From CALMEE01 sp041748315 (GTDB lineage Bacteria; Planctomycetota; Planctomycetia; Pirellulales; Pirellulaceae), in the NCBI GenBank assembly GCA_041748315.1, contig JBGTDM010000344.1, positions 1 through 13,199 of the forward strand: a stretch of DNA of 13,199 nt, given 5' to 3'. Within the stretch, counting starts at the first letter, position 1. Each line of letters starts with the position of its first letter. The position numbers were made by a program, and so were the translations under genes. The notes beneath the pieces were generated by a model, which did no database searches, had not been told where the DNA came from, and saw only the letters and a list, made by a program, of their open reading frames with translations. Of the stretch, positions 6,216 to 13,199 are shown piece by piece.

Positions 6216-7877
6216 TCAAATCATCGGCAGGTCCAAGCCGTGTTCCTTGGCGCACGAAATTGCCTCGATGTATCCCGCATCGGCATGACGCATGACTCCA
6301 GTCGCTGGATCGTTATAAAGGACTCGTGCAATTCGTCGGGACGCCTCATCCGATCCATCGCAAACGATCACGACCCCGGCATGTTGCGAGAACCCCATAC
6401 CGACCCCGCCGCCATGATGAAAGCTGACCCAGGTGGCGCCACCGGCGGTATTCAACAAAGCATTCAGAATGGGCCAGTCGCTCACTGCATCAGACCCATC
6501 CTGCATTGCCTCGGTTTCTCGATTTGGACTGGCGACCGAACCGGAATCGAGGTGGTCCCTGCCAATGACAATCGGCGCCGACAATTCGCCATCGCGGACC
6601 ATTTGATTAAAGGCCAATCCCAAACGATGCCGATCACCCAACCCGACCCAGCAAATCCTCGATGGCAAGCCTTGGAACTGAATCCTCTCGGCGGCCATGT
6701 CCAACCAGCGATGCAAGTGCGGATCATCTGGAATTAGCTCCTTCACTTTTTGATCGGTTTTTGCGATATCCTGAGGATCGCCAGAAAGCGCTACCCATCG
6801 AAAGGGTCCGATGCCACGGCAGAATAGCGGTCGAATATAGGCTGGCACAAACCCGGGGAAATCAAACGCGCTCGCCACACCCACTTCTTTTGCCACATGG
6901 CGGATATTATTGCCGTAGTCGAAGGTTGGAATCCCCTGACGATGGAAAGCCAACATCGCCTGGACGTGTGTTCCGATCGAGAGCTGGGCGGCTTCGATCA
7001 CCTGTTCCGGATCGGACTTTCGTAACTCAGCCGCTTGTTGCAAGCTCCAGCCAGCCGGCAGATAGCCATGCAAAGGATCATGGGCCGAGGTTTGATCTGT
7101 CACCGCATCTGGCTTGATTCCACGTCGTACCAATTCTGGCAACAGCTCGGCCGCATTGCCAAGCAAGCCGACACTCAAGGGCTTCTGCGACTGACATGAT
7201 TCTTCGATCAACGCGATGGCCTCATCAAGATGATCACAACGACGGTCAAGATATCCAGTCTGCAATCGCTTGTCGATTCGAGTTGGATCGCATTCAATCG
7301 CCAACATGGACGCGCCAGCCATGGTGCAGGCCAGCGGCTGCGCACCTCCCATTCCACCAAGGCCAGAGGTCAAAATCCATTTCCCTGAAAGATCTCCTGC
7401 ATAATGCGTCCGTCCAACGGAAACGAATGTCTCGTAGGTCCCCTGCACGATCCCTTGGCTGCCAATATATATCCAGGAACCCGCGGTCATTTGCCCATAC
7501 ATCATTAAGCCGCAACGGTCGAGTTCGCTAAAATGTTTCCAAGTCGCCCAATGCGGAACTAAATTGCTATTCGCGATTAGCACTCGAGGTGCATCGACGT
7601 GGGTCTTAAAAATACCAACGGGTTTGCCGGACTGGATCAATAGACTCTCATCATTTTCCAACCGTTGCAACGACGCGACGATTTTGTCAAAACAATCCCA
7701 ATTACGGGCCGCCCGACCCGTACCCCCATAAACCACCAAATCCTCCGGGCGTTCAGCGACGGCGGGATCAAGATTATTCATCAACATGCGCATTGCCGCC
7801 TCAGTCAACCAGTTCTTGCAGGTAAGGGTAGAACCGGTCGGGGACTTGATGATTCGGGTTGACCCGGCAATGGCCAT
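6216..7877 (-). CDS. hutU: Urocanate hydratase
   Basis: HutU adds water to urocanate to give 4-imidazolone-5-propionate, using tightly bound NAD+. I chose the ATG at 7877 (MAIAGSTRII), which has GGAGAG about 9 nt upstream and gives 553 residues, the usual length. The frame is open 31 codons further up to 7970, but that tail resembles nothing and would run into hutG. Motifs include YGGTGRAARNW (50-60), TSGLGGMGGAQPLA (170-183, dinucleotide binding), FPGFVPAYIRPLFCRGIGPF (340-359) and RICWVGLGDRHRL near 408-420. The Cys of RICW falls at residue 409, matching Cys410 of the Pseudomonas putida enzyme as I recall it, which supports the start. It is the first gene of the hutU-hutH arm and diverges from hutG. 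Confidence 0.97.
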   Translation of the reverse strand: MAIAGSTRIIKSPTGSTLTCKNWLTEAAMRMLMNNLDPAVAERPEDLVVYGGTGRAARNWDCFDKIVASLQRLENDESLLIQSGKPVGIFKTHVDAPRVLIANSNLVPHWATWKHFSELDRCGLMMYGQMTAGSWIYIGSQGIVQGTYETFVSVGRTHYAGDLSGKWILTSGLGGMGGAQPLACTMAGASMLAIECDPTRIDKRLQTGYLDRRCDHLDEAIALIEESCQSQKPLSVGLLGNAAELLPELVRRGIKPDAVTDQTSAHDPLHGYLPAGWSLQQAAELRKSDPEQVIEAAQLSIGTHVQAMLAFHRQGIPTFDYGNNIRHVAKEVGVASAFDFPGFVPAYIRPLFCRGIGPFRWVALSGDPQDIAKTDQKVKELIPDDPHLHRWLDMAAERIQFQGLPSRICWVGLGDRHRLGLAFNQMVRDGELSAPIVIGRDHLDSGSVASPNRETEAMQDGSDAVSDWPILNALLNTAGGATWVSFHHGGGVGMGFSQHAGVVIVCDGSDEASRRIARVLYNDPATGVMRHADAGYIEAISCAKEHGLDLPMI

Positions 7878-7939
7878 GATTATTTCTCTCCAAGTTGGTA
7901 CATTGGAAACCTCGGATTTGTTATTCAAGGATTCACCAC
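7878..7939. promoter_or_regulatory. Divergent hut control region
   Basis: Only 62 nt separate the chosen hutU and hutG starts, so both promoters and any operator must be packed here, and may overlap each other or the coding ends. A short inverted repeat, tccaa (7889-7893) and ttgga (7903-7907), flanks gttggtaca and is the only dyad I see. It is too short to name a regulator. No hutC- or hutR-like regulator gene is in the window. Confidence 0.4.
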
Positions 7940-8737
7940 TTGTTTGATTTTTACCCAGGACAGGTTCCATTGCTAGTCAGCTTTCCACATAGTGGAACCT
8001 GGCTCCCTACTGAAATTGCCGAGTCAATGAGCGACCGAGGGCGTGCCGTTCCGGATACCGACTGGTTCTTACCCCGACTCTATGACATTCCAATCATGGA
8101 TCGTTGCAGTCGAATTGTCGCTCGTGGATCGAGGTATTTGATAGACCTCAACCGACCACCCGACGGAACCAACCTGTATCCTGGACAGCCGACACCAGAA
8201 CTCTGCCCGACTCGCACGTTTTCCGGTCATCCAATTTATGCCGGAGCTTGTCCAACGGACGCTGAGGTGAAACGCCGCTTGACTCAATATTGGCAGCCGT
8301 ATCACCAACAAATCGCCGCGGAGTTAAATCGTCTCAAAGCGGAGTTTGGCCACGTAATCTTGTTGGACGCCCACTCGATCGTTTCCAGGGTGCCGCGACT
8401 ATTTGATGGTCGGTTGCCGGACCTTAACATTGGAACCGGAAATGGCAGTTCCTGCGACAGGTCTATCACCCAAAAAATTCTTCGCCAATTGGCGACCCAG
8501 CAAAAAAACTATTCATTTGTTGTCGACGGCCGATTCATCGGAGGCTATATCACTCGTCACTATGGTGACCCCGCATGTGGTGTCCATGCAATTCAATTGG
8601 AAACGGTTCAATCCGTTTACATGAACGAAGACAGCGCCGAATGGGATCCAGCGCGCGCTGCCAATTTCCGACCAGTGTTGGGATCACTACTTGAATTGCT
8701 GGTCGCTGAAGTCACCGAGAAAAGTGCAACGCAATGA
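7940..8737 (+). CDS. hutG: N-formylglutamate deformylase (amidohydrolase)
   Basis: The enzyme hydrolyses N-formyl-L-glutamate to glutamate and formate, the last step of the five-step histidine route. From the TTG at 7940 the product is 265 residues, the family's usual size. It starts in register with known members (FDFYPGQVPLLVSFPHSGT), and AAGGA lies 8 nt upstream. A TTG at 7895 is also open but would add 15 unrelated residues and leave only 17 nt to hutU. Motifs are SFPHSGT (14-20), DTDWFLPRLYD (39-49), VARGSRYLIDLNRPPDGTN (60-78), LLDAHSI (141-147), IGTGNGSSCD (164-173) and RHYGDPACGVHAIQLE (206-221). The metal-binding and acid residues expected from the family are present. Its last codons overlap hutI by 4 nt (ATGA), implying coupled translation. 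Confidence 0.93.
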   Translation: MFDFYPGQVPLLVSFPHSGTWLPTEIAESMSDRGRAVPDTDWFLPRLYDIPIMDRCSRIVARGSRYLIDLNRPPDGTNLYPGQPTPELCPTRTFSGHPIYAGACPTDAEVKRRLTQYWQPYHQQIAAELNRLKAEFGHVILLDAHSIVSRVPRLFDGRLPDLNIGTGNGSSCDRSITQKILRQLATQQKNYSFVVDGRFIGGYITRHYGDPACGVHAIQLETVQSVYMNEDSAEWDPARAANFRPVLGSLLELLVAEVTEKSATQ

Positions 8738-9957
8738 TTGATGCTGATCTTGTCCTGATTGATGGCCACTTAATCACCTGTGAGGGCACCGCCAACGACT
8801 GCGGATTGATTCGAGACGGAGCGTTGGCCATCCAGGGAGAGACCATTGTCTGGTTAGGGCCTTCCGCCCAATTTGTGAATCATGTGAAGGCAAACCAGAT
8901 CACCGATCTGAACGGGAAATTTGTCACTCCCGGGTTGATCGATTGTCATTCCCATCTTATCTTCGCTGGAAATCGTGCAGGCGAATGGCAGCAGCGATTG
9001 GCCGGAGCCAGTTACGAACAAATCGCCAAGTCTGGAGGGGGTATCCTCTCGACAGTTAAAGCAACTCGGGCTGCCACCTCAGAGCAGTTGTTCGACTCCG
9101 CCAAATCTCGCATCAACTATCTGGTTCGGCAAGGTGTCACAACGGTTGAAGTCAAATCCGGCTATGGACTGGAAACGGAGACCGAGTTGAAACTTCTTAA
9201 CGTCGCAACAGAACTGAATGATCGATTGCCGATTGATGTCGTGCGGACGTTTCTAGGGGCACATACTGTTCCACCCGAATTTTCAGGTCGCGCGGATGAC
9301 TACATCGAACACGTTTGTCGCGAAATGCTACCTGCCGTAAAACACAACTGCGACGCCGTCGACATCTTTTGCGAACGAATCGCTTTCAACCTGTTGCAAA
9401 CCAAGCGTTTACTGGAGTCCGCATGCGAGTTGGGCCTGCCGATAAAAATCCACGCGGAACAACTTTCACTGATGGGTGGAGCCGCGGCGGCGGCGGAACT
9501 CGGTGCCATATCCGCCGATCACTTAGAGTACCTGGACGAACCAGGCGTACGTGCCATGAAAGATGCCGGAACCGTCGCGGTACTGCTTCCTGGTGCCTTT
9601 TATTTTCTTGGTGAAACCCAGAAACCTCCCGTGAACTGGTTTCGCGAATACCAAGTTCCTCTCGCCGTTGCCACCGATTTCAATCCCGGGAGTTCACCCG
9701 TCGCTTCCCTGCTACTGATGATGAACATGGCTTGCACGATGTTTGGCCTGACCGTCGAAGAAGCAATCTGCGCAGTCACGCTTAACGCGGCCAAAGCACT
9801 CGGATTGAACGACCGAGGCAAACTGGCCGTCGGCAACTTGGCCGATTTGACTATCTGGGACGTGCAGTCAATTGCCGAAATCCCATACGGCATTGGGCAT
9901 AATCCATGCCATCAAGTTTTTAAACGCGGGGTGGCGGTCGTTCATGATCAAAATTAA
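8734..9957 (+). CDS. hutI: Imidazolonepropionase
   Basis: HutI opens the ring of 4-imidazolone-5-propionate to give N-formimino-L-glutamate. The 407-residue product is a metal-dependent amidohydrolase of normal length. The metal-binding HxH is at 72-74 in VTPGLIDCHSHLIFAGNR. YGLETETELK (144-153), FLGAHTVPPEF (173-183), KIHAEQLS (238-245), ADHLEY (261-266) and ATDFNPGSSP (313-322, with Asp315) complete the site. The start ATG at 8734 overlaps the end of hutG (ATGA), so translation is probably coupled. The gene completes the three core hut steps within the window. It is the last clear hut gene of the plus-strand arm. Confidence 0.97.
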   Translation: MIDADLVLIDGHLITCEGTANDCGLIRDGALAIQGETIVWLGPSAQFVNHVKANQITDLNGKFVTPGLIDCHSHLIFAGNRAGEWQQRLAGASYEQIAKSGGGILSTVKATRAATSEQLFDSAKSRINYLVRQGVTTVEVKSGYGLETETELKLLNVATELNDRLPIDVVRTFLGAHTVPPEFSGRADDYIEHVCREMLPAVKHNCDAVDIFCERIAFNLLQTKRLLESACELGLPIKIHAEQLSLMGGAAAAAELGAISADHLEYLDEPGVRAMKDAGTVAVLLPGAFYFLGETQKPPVNWFREYQVPLAVATDFNPGSSPVASLLLMMNMACTMFGLTVEEAICAVTLNAAKALGLNDRGKLAVGNLADLTIWDVQSIAEIPYGIGHNPCHQVFKRGVAVVHDQN

Positions 9958-10035
9958 GTTGCCTTCTGCCGAGCAGTTTGTTATCGTTGATGCTGTACAC
10001 ATTTTGTCTCCAGGGGCAACTTTCTGGAGTTAACC

Positions 10036-10794
10036 ATGAATTCTAATTTTATTCCTTGTGGATCCGTTCGGTACGCCTGTCCTACCTGCTGGGCGATCGC
10101 ATTTATGCTAGCATTCGGATTGAGTACGTTCGTCACAGCTCAAACGAATGACAAGAAAAAAGCCGCGGGATCTTACGAGACTGCTGCAACGAAATTCGCG
10201 GACTACAAAAAGGATATTGTAGCTTATTCCAAACTTGTAATCGAAGCCGACAACAATGAAACACGGGCAAATGCCGTGCTCGATTTGTGCATGGTTTACT
10301 TTGCCATCCGCACCGATCATCGCTATCCAACGTCAGAAACATTGCAAGGCTATACGAATCGAATCAACTATCGCTTGAATCAAACCAGGAAAGAGATCGA
10401 GAAAGAAGAAAAACGGAGTCGTGGTTCCAACGCTTCCGGCGAACATGTCGCTCCATTTTCGAATGTCGGATTTCAGCCAATCGACACTCAACTTGATGAA
10501 ATAACAGCTTTGAGCCTGTTCGATCACGCGATCTTAATGAACCGTTTAACCGGTGGGCCACAACAACTGGTCGAACGGGCGACTGGACACTTCGGTGGAA
10601 TCATTATGGAAGCTAATGCCCAGGATTTGATCGAACTCATCGAGGCAATGTTGCACCCGGATTCTTGGGAGAGCAGCGGTGGCACCGGTCGCATTCGTTA
10701 CTGGAGTCAATCCATGGTGCTGGTGGTGAGAGCGACGACGGTTGTGCACGAGGACCTGGAGCGGTTTTTGAATATGCTGAGACGATCGCGCTGA
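10036..10794 (+). CDS. Secreted protein with planctomycete PDSW/GG C-terminal domain
   Basis: The 252-residue product has an N-terminal signal peptide: a hydrophobic stretch (about 19-34, AIAFMLAFGLSTFVTA) with likely cleavage after Ala35. The middle (about 38-190) is helix-rich and charged, with KEIEKEEKRSR at about 119-129, and I do not recognise it. The end (197-250) reads DLIELIEAMLHPDSW, then GGTGRIRY, then MVLVVRATTVVHEDLERFL. This matches a domain I know from many exported planctomycete proteins, which resembles the N-terminal domain of secretins. Its molecular role is unknown. The start ATG at 10036 has CTGGAG 6 nt upstream. It lies 78 nt after hutI on the same strand but has no obvious link to histidine use. 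Confidence 0.8.
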   Translation: MNSNFIPCGSVRYACPTCWAIAFMLAFGLSTFVTAQTNDKKKAAGSYETAATKFADYKKDIVAYSKLVIEADNNETRANAVLDLCMVYFAIRTDHRYPTSETLQGYTNRINYRLNQTRKEIEKEEKRSRGSNASGEHVAPFSNVGFQPIDTQLDEITALSLFDHAILMNRLTGGPQQLVERATGHFGGIIMEANAQDLIELIEAMLHPDSWESSGGTGRIRYWSQSMVLVVRATTVVHEDLERFLNMLRRSR

Positions 10795-10828
10795 ACCCAC
10801 TGAATCCGTTTGAGCTGACTCTCGCGTT

Positions 10829-10862
10829 TTACCTAGGTGACGCTTGTTACCTTGGTAACGCT
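10829..10862 (+). repeat. Tandem 16-bp imperfect repeat
   Basis: ttacctaggtgacgct (10829-10844) and ttaccttggtaacgct (10847-10862) match at 14 of 16 positions with a 2-nt spacer. The second unit is internally palindromic (gttac-cttg-gtaac). It lies in the gap between the secreted protein gene and the next gene. Confidence 0.55.
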
Positions 10863-10884
10863 CGGCGACGCGAAAACTTAATGA

Positions 10885-10911
10885 GATTGTCGGCGGTGAG
10901 CCGACGGCAAT
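10885..10911 (+). repeat. Small hairpin in the gap before the CBM9-like gene
   Basis: gattg and caatc, then tcggc and gccga, pair around a 5-base loop with a 3-base bulge on the right arm. A pyrimidine-rich tail (ttccc) follows, but there is no T-run, so it is at best a weak terminator for the secreted-protein gene. It may instead be one more short intergenic palindrome. Confidence 0.35.
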
Positions 10912-10971
10912 CTTCCCGACCCCGTTGATGTGTTTAATGTTGACCCTTCGAAATCATGTCTGATCAAGATC

Positions 10972-11652
10972 ATGTCTGACGCTTTACTTGCACCCTCCAC
11001 TCTACTCTTTCGTTTCGCCTGTCCGTGCAACCAGACCGATCAGGTTTGGTCAACTGCCGGATTCGAATTATCGAATGAATATCGCTTGCCACATTTCGGG
11101 AATATGGATGGTCAAGCAAGCTTCGCGGACGTTCGGGCCGCATGGAGTGCTGCGGGACTATTCTTTGATGTTGAGGTTTTCAACAAACACCAAAGCCTCT
11201 GGTGTCGCCCGACGCAAATGCTCGAAAGCGATCGAGTCATGTTTTGGATCGATACACGTGACATGCATGGTGTTCACCGCGCAACACGGTTCTGTCATTG
11301 GTTTCTGGTGATGCCAATCGGCGGAGGAAGCGATGGAAAGCAACCGCAGGCGACCATGCTTAAAATCAATCGCAGCAAAGAGGACTCGCCAACTTTGAAT
11401 CAGTACCGGCAACTCGCAGCAACCAGAATCACACCCGACGGCTACCGGTTGTTGGTTCACCTGCCCAAATCGTGTCTTAACGGCTGGAATCCCAATGAAC
11501 ACCGGCGACTCGGATTCAATTACGCGATTAAGGATCGCGAACTGGGCTTTCAGACCTTAGCTGTCGGCCCCGAACTACCGATCGAAGAGAACCCGAGTCT
11601 CTGGCAAACACTGGAACTGGCGAAGGCTTCGACTGAGTCAAGCGCCAAGTAA
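10972..11652 (+). CDS. Conserved hypothetical protein, CBM9/DOMON-like fold
   Basis: From ATG 10972 the product is 226 residues with no signal peptide or membrane segment. It has the layout of the CBM9-like/DOMON family: an FELS...YRLPHFG lead-in, then SFADVRAAWSAAGLFFDVEV, then SDRVMFWIDTRD, and HRATRFCHWF. A GYRLLVHLPKSCL strand and LGFNYAIKDRELGFQ close it. Such folds usually bind sugars, haem or another ligand. I know similar planctomycete proteins of unknown role. The frame is open up to an ATG at 10930, but the extra 14 residues look unlike family N-termini. Neither start has a good ribosome binding site. Note the direct repeat of atcatgtctga just at the start region (near 10954 and 10970), which duplicates an ATG context. 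Confidence 0.7.
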   Translation: MSDALLAPSTLLFRFACPCNQTDQVWSTAGFELSNEYRLPHFGNMDGQASFADVRAAWSAAGLFFDVEVFNKHQSLWCRPTQMLESDRVMFWIDTRDMHGVHRATRFCHWFLVMPIGGGSDGKQPQATMLKINRSKEDSPTLNQYRQLAATRITPDGYRLLVHLPKSCLNGWNPNEHRRLGFNYAIKDRELGFQTLAVGPELPIEENPSLWQTLELAKASTESSAK

Positions 11653-11761
11653 TTTCGGGCTTATTTGACATTCCTTTGCAACCTCGTGCCGCTGATTTGG
11701 CGTCGTCAATAAGACGCGAAAATGCGATTCCGACAATTCAGAAGTCACTGAATTCAAATAG

Positions 11762-12310
11762 TTGCTGAGAGGGACTCTGAACATCGTTGCCCATTTGGCG
11801 GTTGGCTCAATTCTTCGAGTTCGCTCAGGACGGACAAGCTGTCGGGTTGCTCGCGCCGATTGCCGGAAGGCGATGCCGGAGATTGCCAGAAGGGGGTGCC
11901 GGAGGAAATTGCGGTGTACTGATTTCTACGACACTGGCGACCAGTATTGTTTTCGATTCCGAGAGAAAGGCGGAAAACAGCGAGAGATCCCGGCCCGCTT
12001 CGACTTGCAACAATTCGTAAGAGAATACCTCAGTGCTGGCGGTTTGATTTACTGCGACAGTTCAACACCACTTTTTCGGACAACGGTGCGATGCACCAAA
12101 CAGCTCACGCAAAACGGAATGACGGCTGGAGACATGGGGCGTATGGTCAAACGTCGGATACGGGACGTCGGACTTCCCGAGCGACTTTCTCCACATTCCT
12201 TTCGAGTTACCACAATCACTGACTTGCTCAGTCAGGGAGTTCCGCTGGACGACGGGCAGTCATACTGCCTCCTTTCGCAGTGGTACACGGGCTTCATGAT
12301 GGGCATTTCA
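11762..12310 (+). pseudogene. Tyrosine recombinase relic A
   Basis: The middle of the reading frame matches the catalytic domain of phage-type integrases, including DFYDTGDQYCFRFREKGGK with the conserved Lys region. Also present are TPLFRTT, DMGRMVKRRIRDVGLPERLS and PHSFRVTTITDLLSQGVPLD with the HxxR box. The N-terminal part has lost similarity: the first catalytic Arg region (expected ARVGAV) appears scrambled as ARRGCR, and there is no core-binding domain. After VPLDD the sequence is no longer integrase-like, and the last His and nucleophilic Tyr are not recoverable. The open frame runs on to 12421 only by chance, over the 3' end of the opposite-strand relic B. It is non-functional. Confidence 0.75.
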
Positions 12311-12319
12311 GCCGGGTTT

Positions 12320-13057
12320 TCAGTAATTCAAGACGTAAGCAGGCGATTTGGAGAGTCGGTCTCGCGATCGGATGTACGTCAGCGTTGTTCTTGGGTCAGC
12401 ATGGCCTGCAAAGTCCTGTAAGTCAATGATGTCGGCACCGCGTTCCCGAGCAGTCGTGAGTGCGGTGACTCGGAGTGAATGCACGGTCACTCCCGCATCG
12501 AACTTCAGGCGGCTGGCGTAGCGTCGGACAAGTTGCTCAACAGCCCGGACCGAAAGACGCTTTGTCAGGAAGCCATCTCGACCATTCCCGCGCGGAGTCA
12601 GTGCTGGGTGAAACAGAGGTCCGGATCGATCGATCGTGATATCCGCCATCGCCAACCAAGCCGTGAGACGTTCGACGGCTTCCAGGTGTAACGGCACCAT
12701 CCGTTCTTTTCCACCCTTGCCGTAAATCAACAGGACGCGATGCTCGCCAGTCGTCTTGAAATCACTAATACTGAGTTGAACGAGCTCTCCGACGCGACAG
12801 GCTGAGTACGCCAGCACGCCCAGGATGGCTCGATCTCGGATTCCCATTGGACTCTCCTTGCCTGGCGCGTCGAGTAGTCGGCGACAGTCGCGCGGTGACA
12901 ACCCCACGGTCTTGCCATCACGCGGAACAGCCGGGGCCTTTACGAACTTGCCATGCGCGGGATTCGCCCCTGTGTAGCCGTAAATCTGAAGATAGGAGAA
13001 CAGCGACCGTAGCGCTGTCAGCTTCCGGCGGATTGTGCTGTTCGCGGCACCTTGTGT
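12320..13057 (-). pseudogene. Tyrosine recombinase relic B, N-terminus cut by an IS
   Basis: The C-terminal catalytic domain is intact. It shows Arg in SACRVGELVQL, Lys in YGKGGKERMVPLH, the HxxR box in VTVHSLRVTALT, and the final His and Tyr in AGHADPRTTLTYIR, ending SPAYVLNY. Upstream of a GTG at 12907 the same frame stays open and encodes core-binding-domain sequence (STIRRKLTALRSLFSYLQIY and on to KTVGL). The gene therefore really began further out, so the GTG is not its start. Similarity stops near 13057, where an IS5-type fragment begins, so about 90 N-terminal residues are missing. It converges on relic A. The missing DNA-binding N-terminus makes activity doubtful. Confidence 0.8.
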
Positions 13058-13199
13058 CCTAAAAGGGTGTCTTCAAATAGTGTTTTTCGATTTTTCGAGT
13101 CGGTTGAGCATTAGCGCAATCATTGTGATTTGAATCATGGCGACGCTTGAAGCAGGATTTGATTCGTAGTCTTTGCTGTTTCGTCGGCAGCGGTTAATC
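13058..13199 (-). mobile_element. IS5-family insertion end, partial
   Basis: Transposase coding sequence ends at 13073. The few bases beyond it (cctaaaagggtgtctt, about 13058-13073) are likely the terminal inverted repeat. On their far side the interrupted integrase frame resumes. The other end of the element is outside the window, so the terminal repeat cannot be confirmed by pairing. Confidence 0.6.
13073..13199 (-). pseudogene. IS5-type DDE transposase, C-terminal end (runs off window)
   Basis: The last 41 codons of a minus-strand frame read RCRRNSKDYESNPASSVAMI then QITMIALMLNRLEKSKNTI and stop at TGA (13073-13075). The R-C-R-R-N-S-K-D-Y-E pattern followed by SSVAMIQI...MLNRL is the conserved end of IS5/IS1031-group transposases. 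The start lies beyond the window, so whether it is intact cannot be told. It is marked pseudogene only because it is partial here. Confidence 0.7.

Noticed and set aside
6240..7531. Long plus-strand open frames opposite hutU
   Set aside because: They are shadows of the urocanate hydratase gene on the other strand and match no protein.
7895..7939. Upstream TTG start for hutG at 7895
   Set aside because: It adds residues that do not align with family N-termini and leaves 17 nt between divergent starts, too little for promoters.
7878..7970. N-terminal extension of hutU by 31 residues
   Set aside because: The extension has no family similarity, would overlap hutG, and ATG 7877 has a good ribosome binding site and gives the expected register of the conserved Cys.
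12311..12421. C-terminal tail of recombinase relic A as real protein
   Set aside because: The sequence there is antisense to the conserved end of relic B and contains no integrase His/Tyr box.

Overview
The window looks like a chromosomal segment of a planctomycete, most likely of the Pirellula/Rhodopirellula kind. This is inferred from three things: short palindromic intergenic repeats of a style I associate with that group, a secreted protein with a C-terminal PDSW/GG-type domain that I know from planctomycetes, and a conserved-hypothetical carbohydrate-binding-like protein also typical of them. No rRNA or tRNA gene was seen, so the taxonomy is a judgement and not a proof.

Layout. Positions 1-1930 are a gene-poor repeat and relic zone. 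It holds two direct copies of a 150-bp composite repeat plus an inverted diverged copy, and a truncated IS3-type element that cuts the second copy. It also holds a decayed YD-repeat (RHS) gene split by a 79-bp hairpin element, and a nested palindrome next to a probable small gene relic. Positions 1929-4240 hold three minus-strand housekeeping-type genes, transcribed in the order rpe, a histidine-phosphatase-fold gene, accD. The phosphatase-fold gene has lost every catalytic-pocket residue I can place. Positions 4603-9957 are a histidine-utilisation cluster organised as two divergent arms: hutU-hutH on the minus strand and hutG-hutI on the plus strand, the latter pair overlapping by 4 nt. Together they convert histidine to urocanate, imidazolonepropionate and formiminoglutamate, and they include a formylglutamate deformylase. 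The deiminase needed to link formiminoglutamate to formylglutamate (hutF) is not in the window.

Positions 10036-11652 hold two plus-strand genes of unknown role: a secreted protein with a secretin-N-like C-terminal motif and a CBM9/DOMON-like protein. Positions 11762-13199 are a mobile-element graveyard. Two tyrosine-recombinase relics meet tail to tail, and the second is cut at its N-terminal end by an IS5-type transposase fragment that runs off the window.

I see no complete new defence, secretion or biosynthetic system. The signals most worth a second look are the pseudo-phosphatase beside rpe, the modular inverted/direct repeat family, the hairpin that covers the ribosome binding site of the IS3 fragment, and the 79-bp hairpin element inside the RHS relic.
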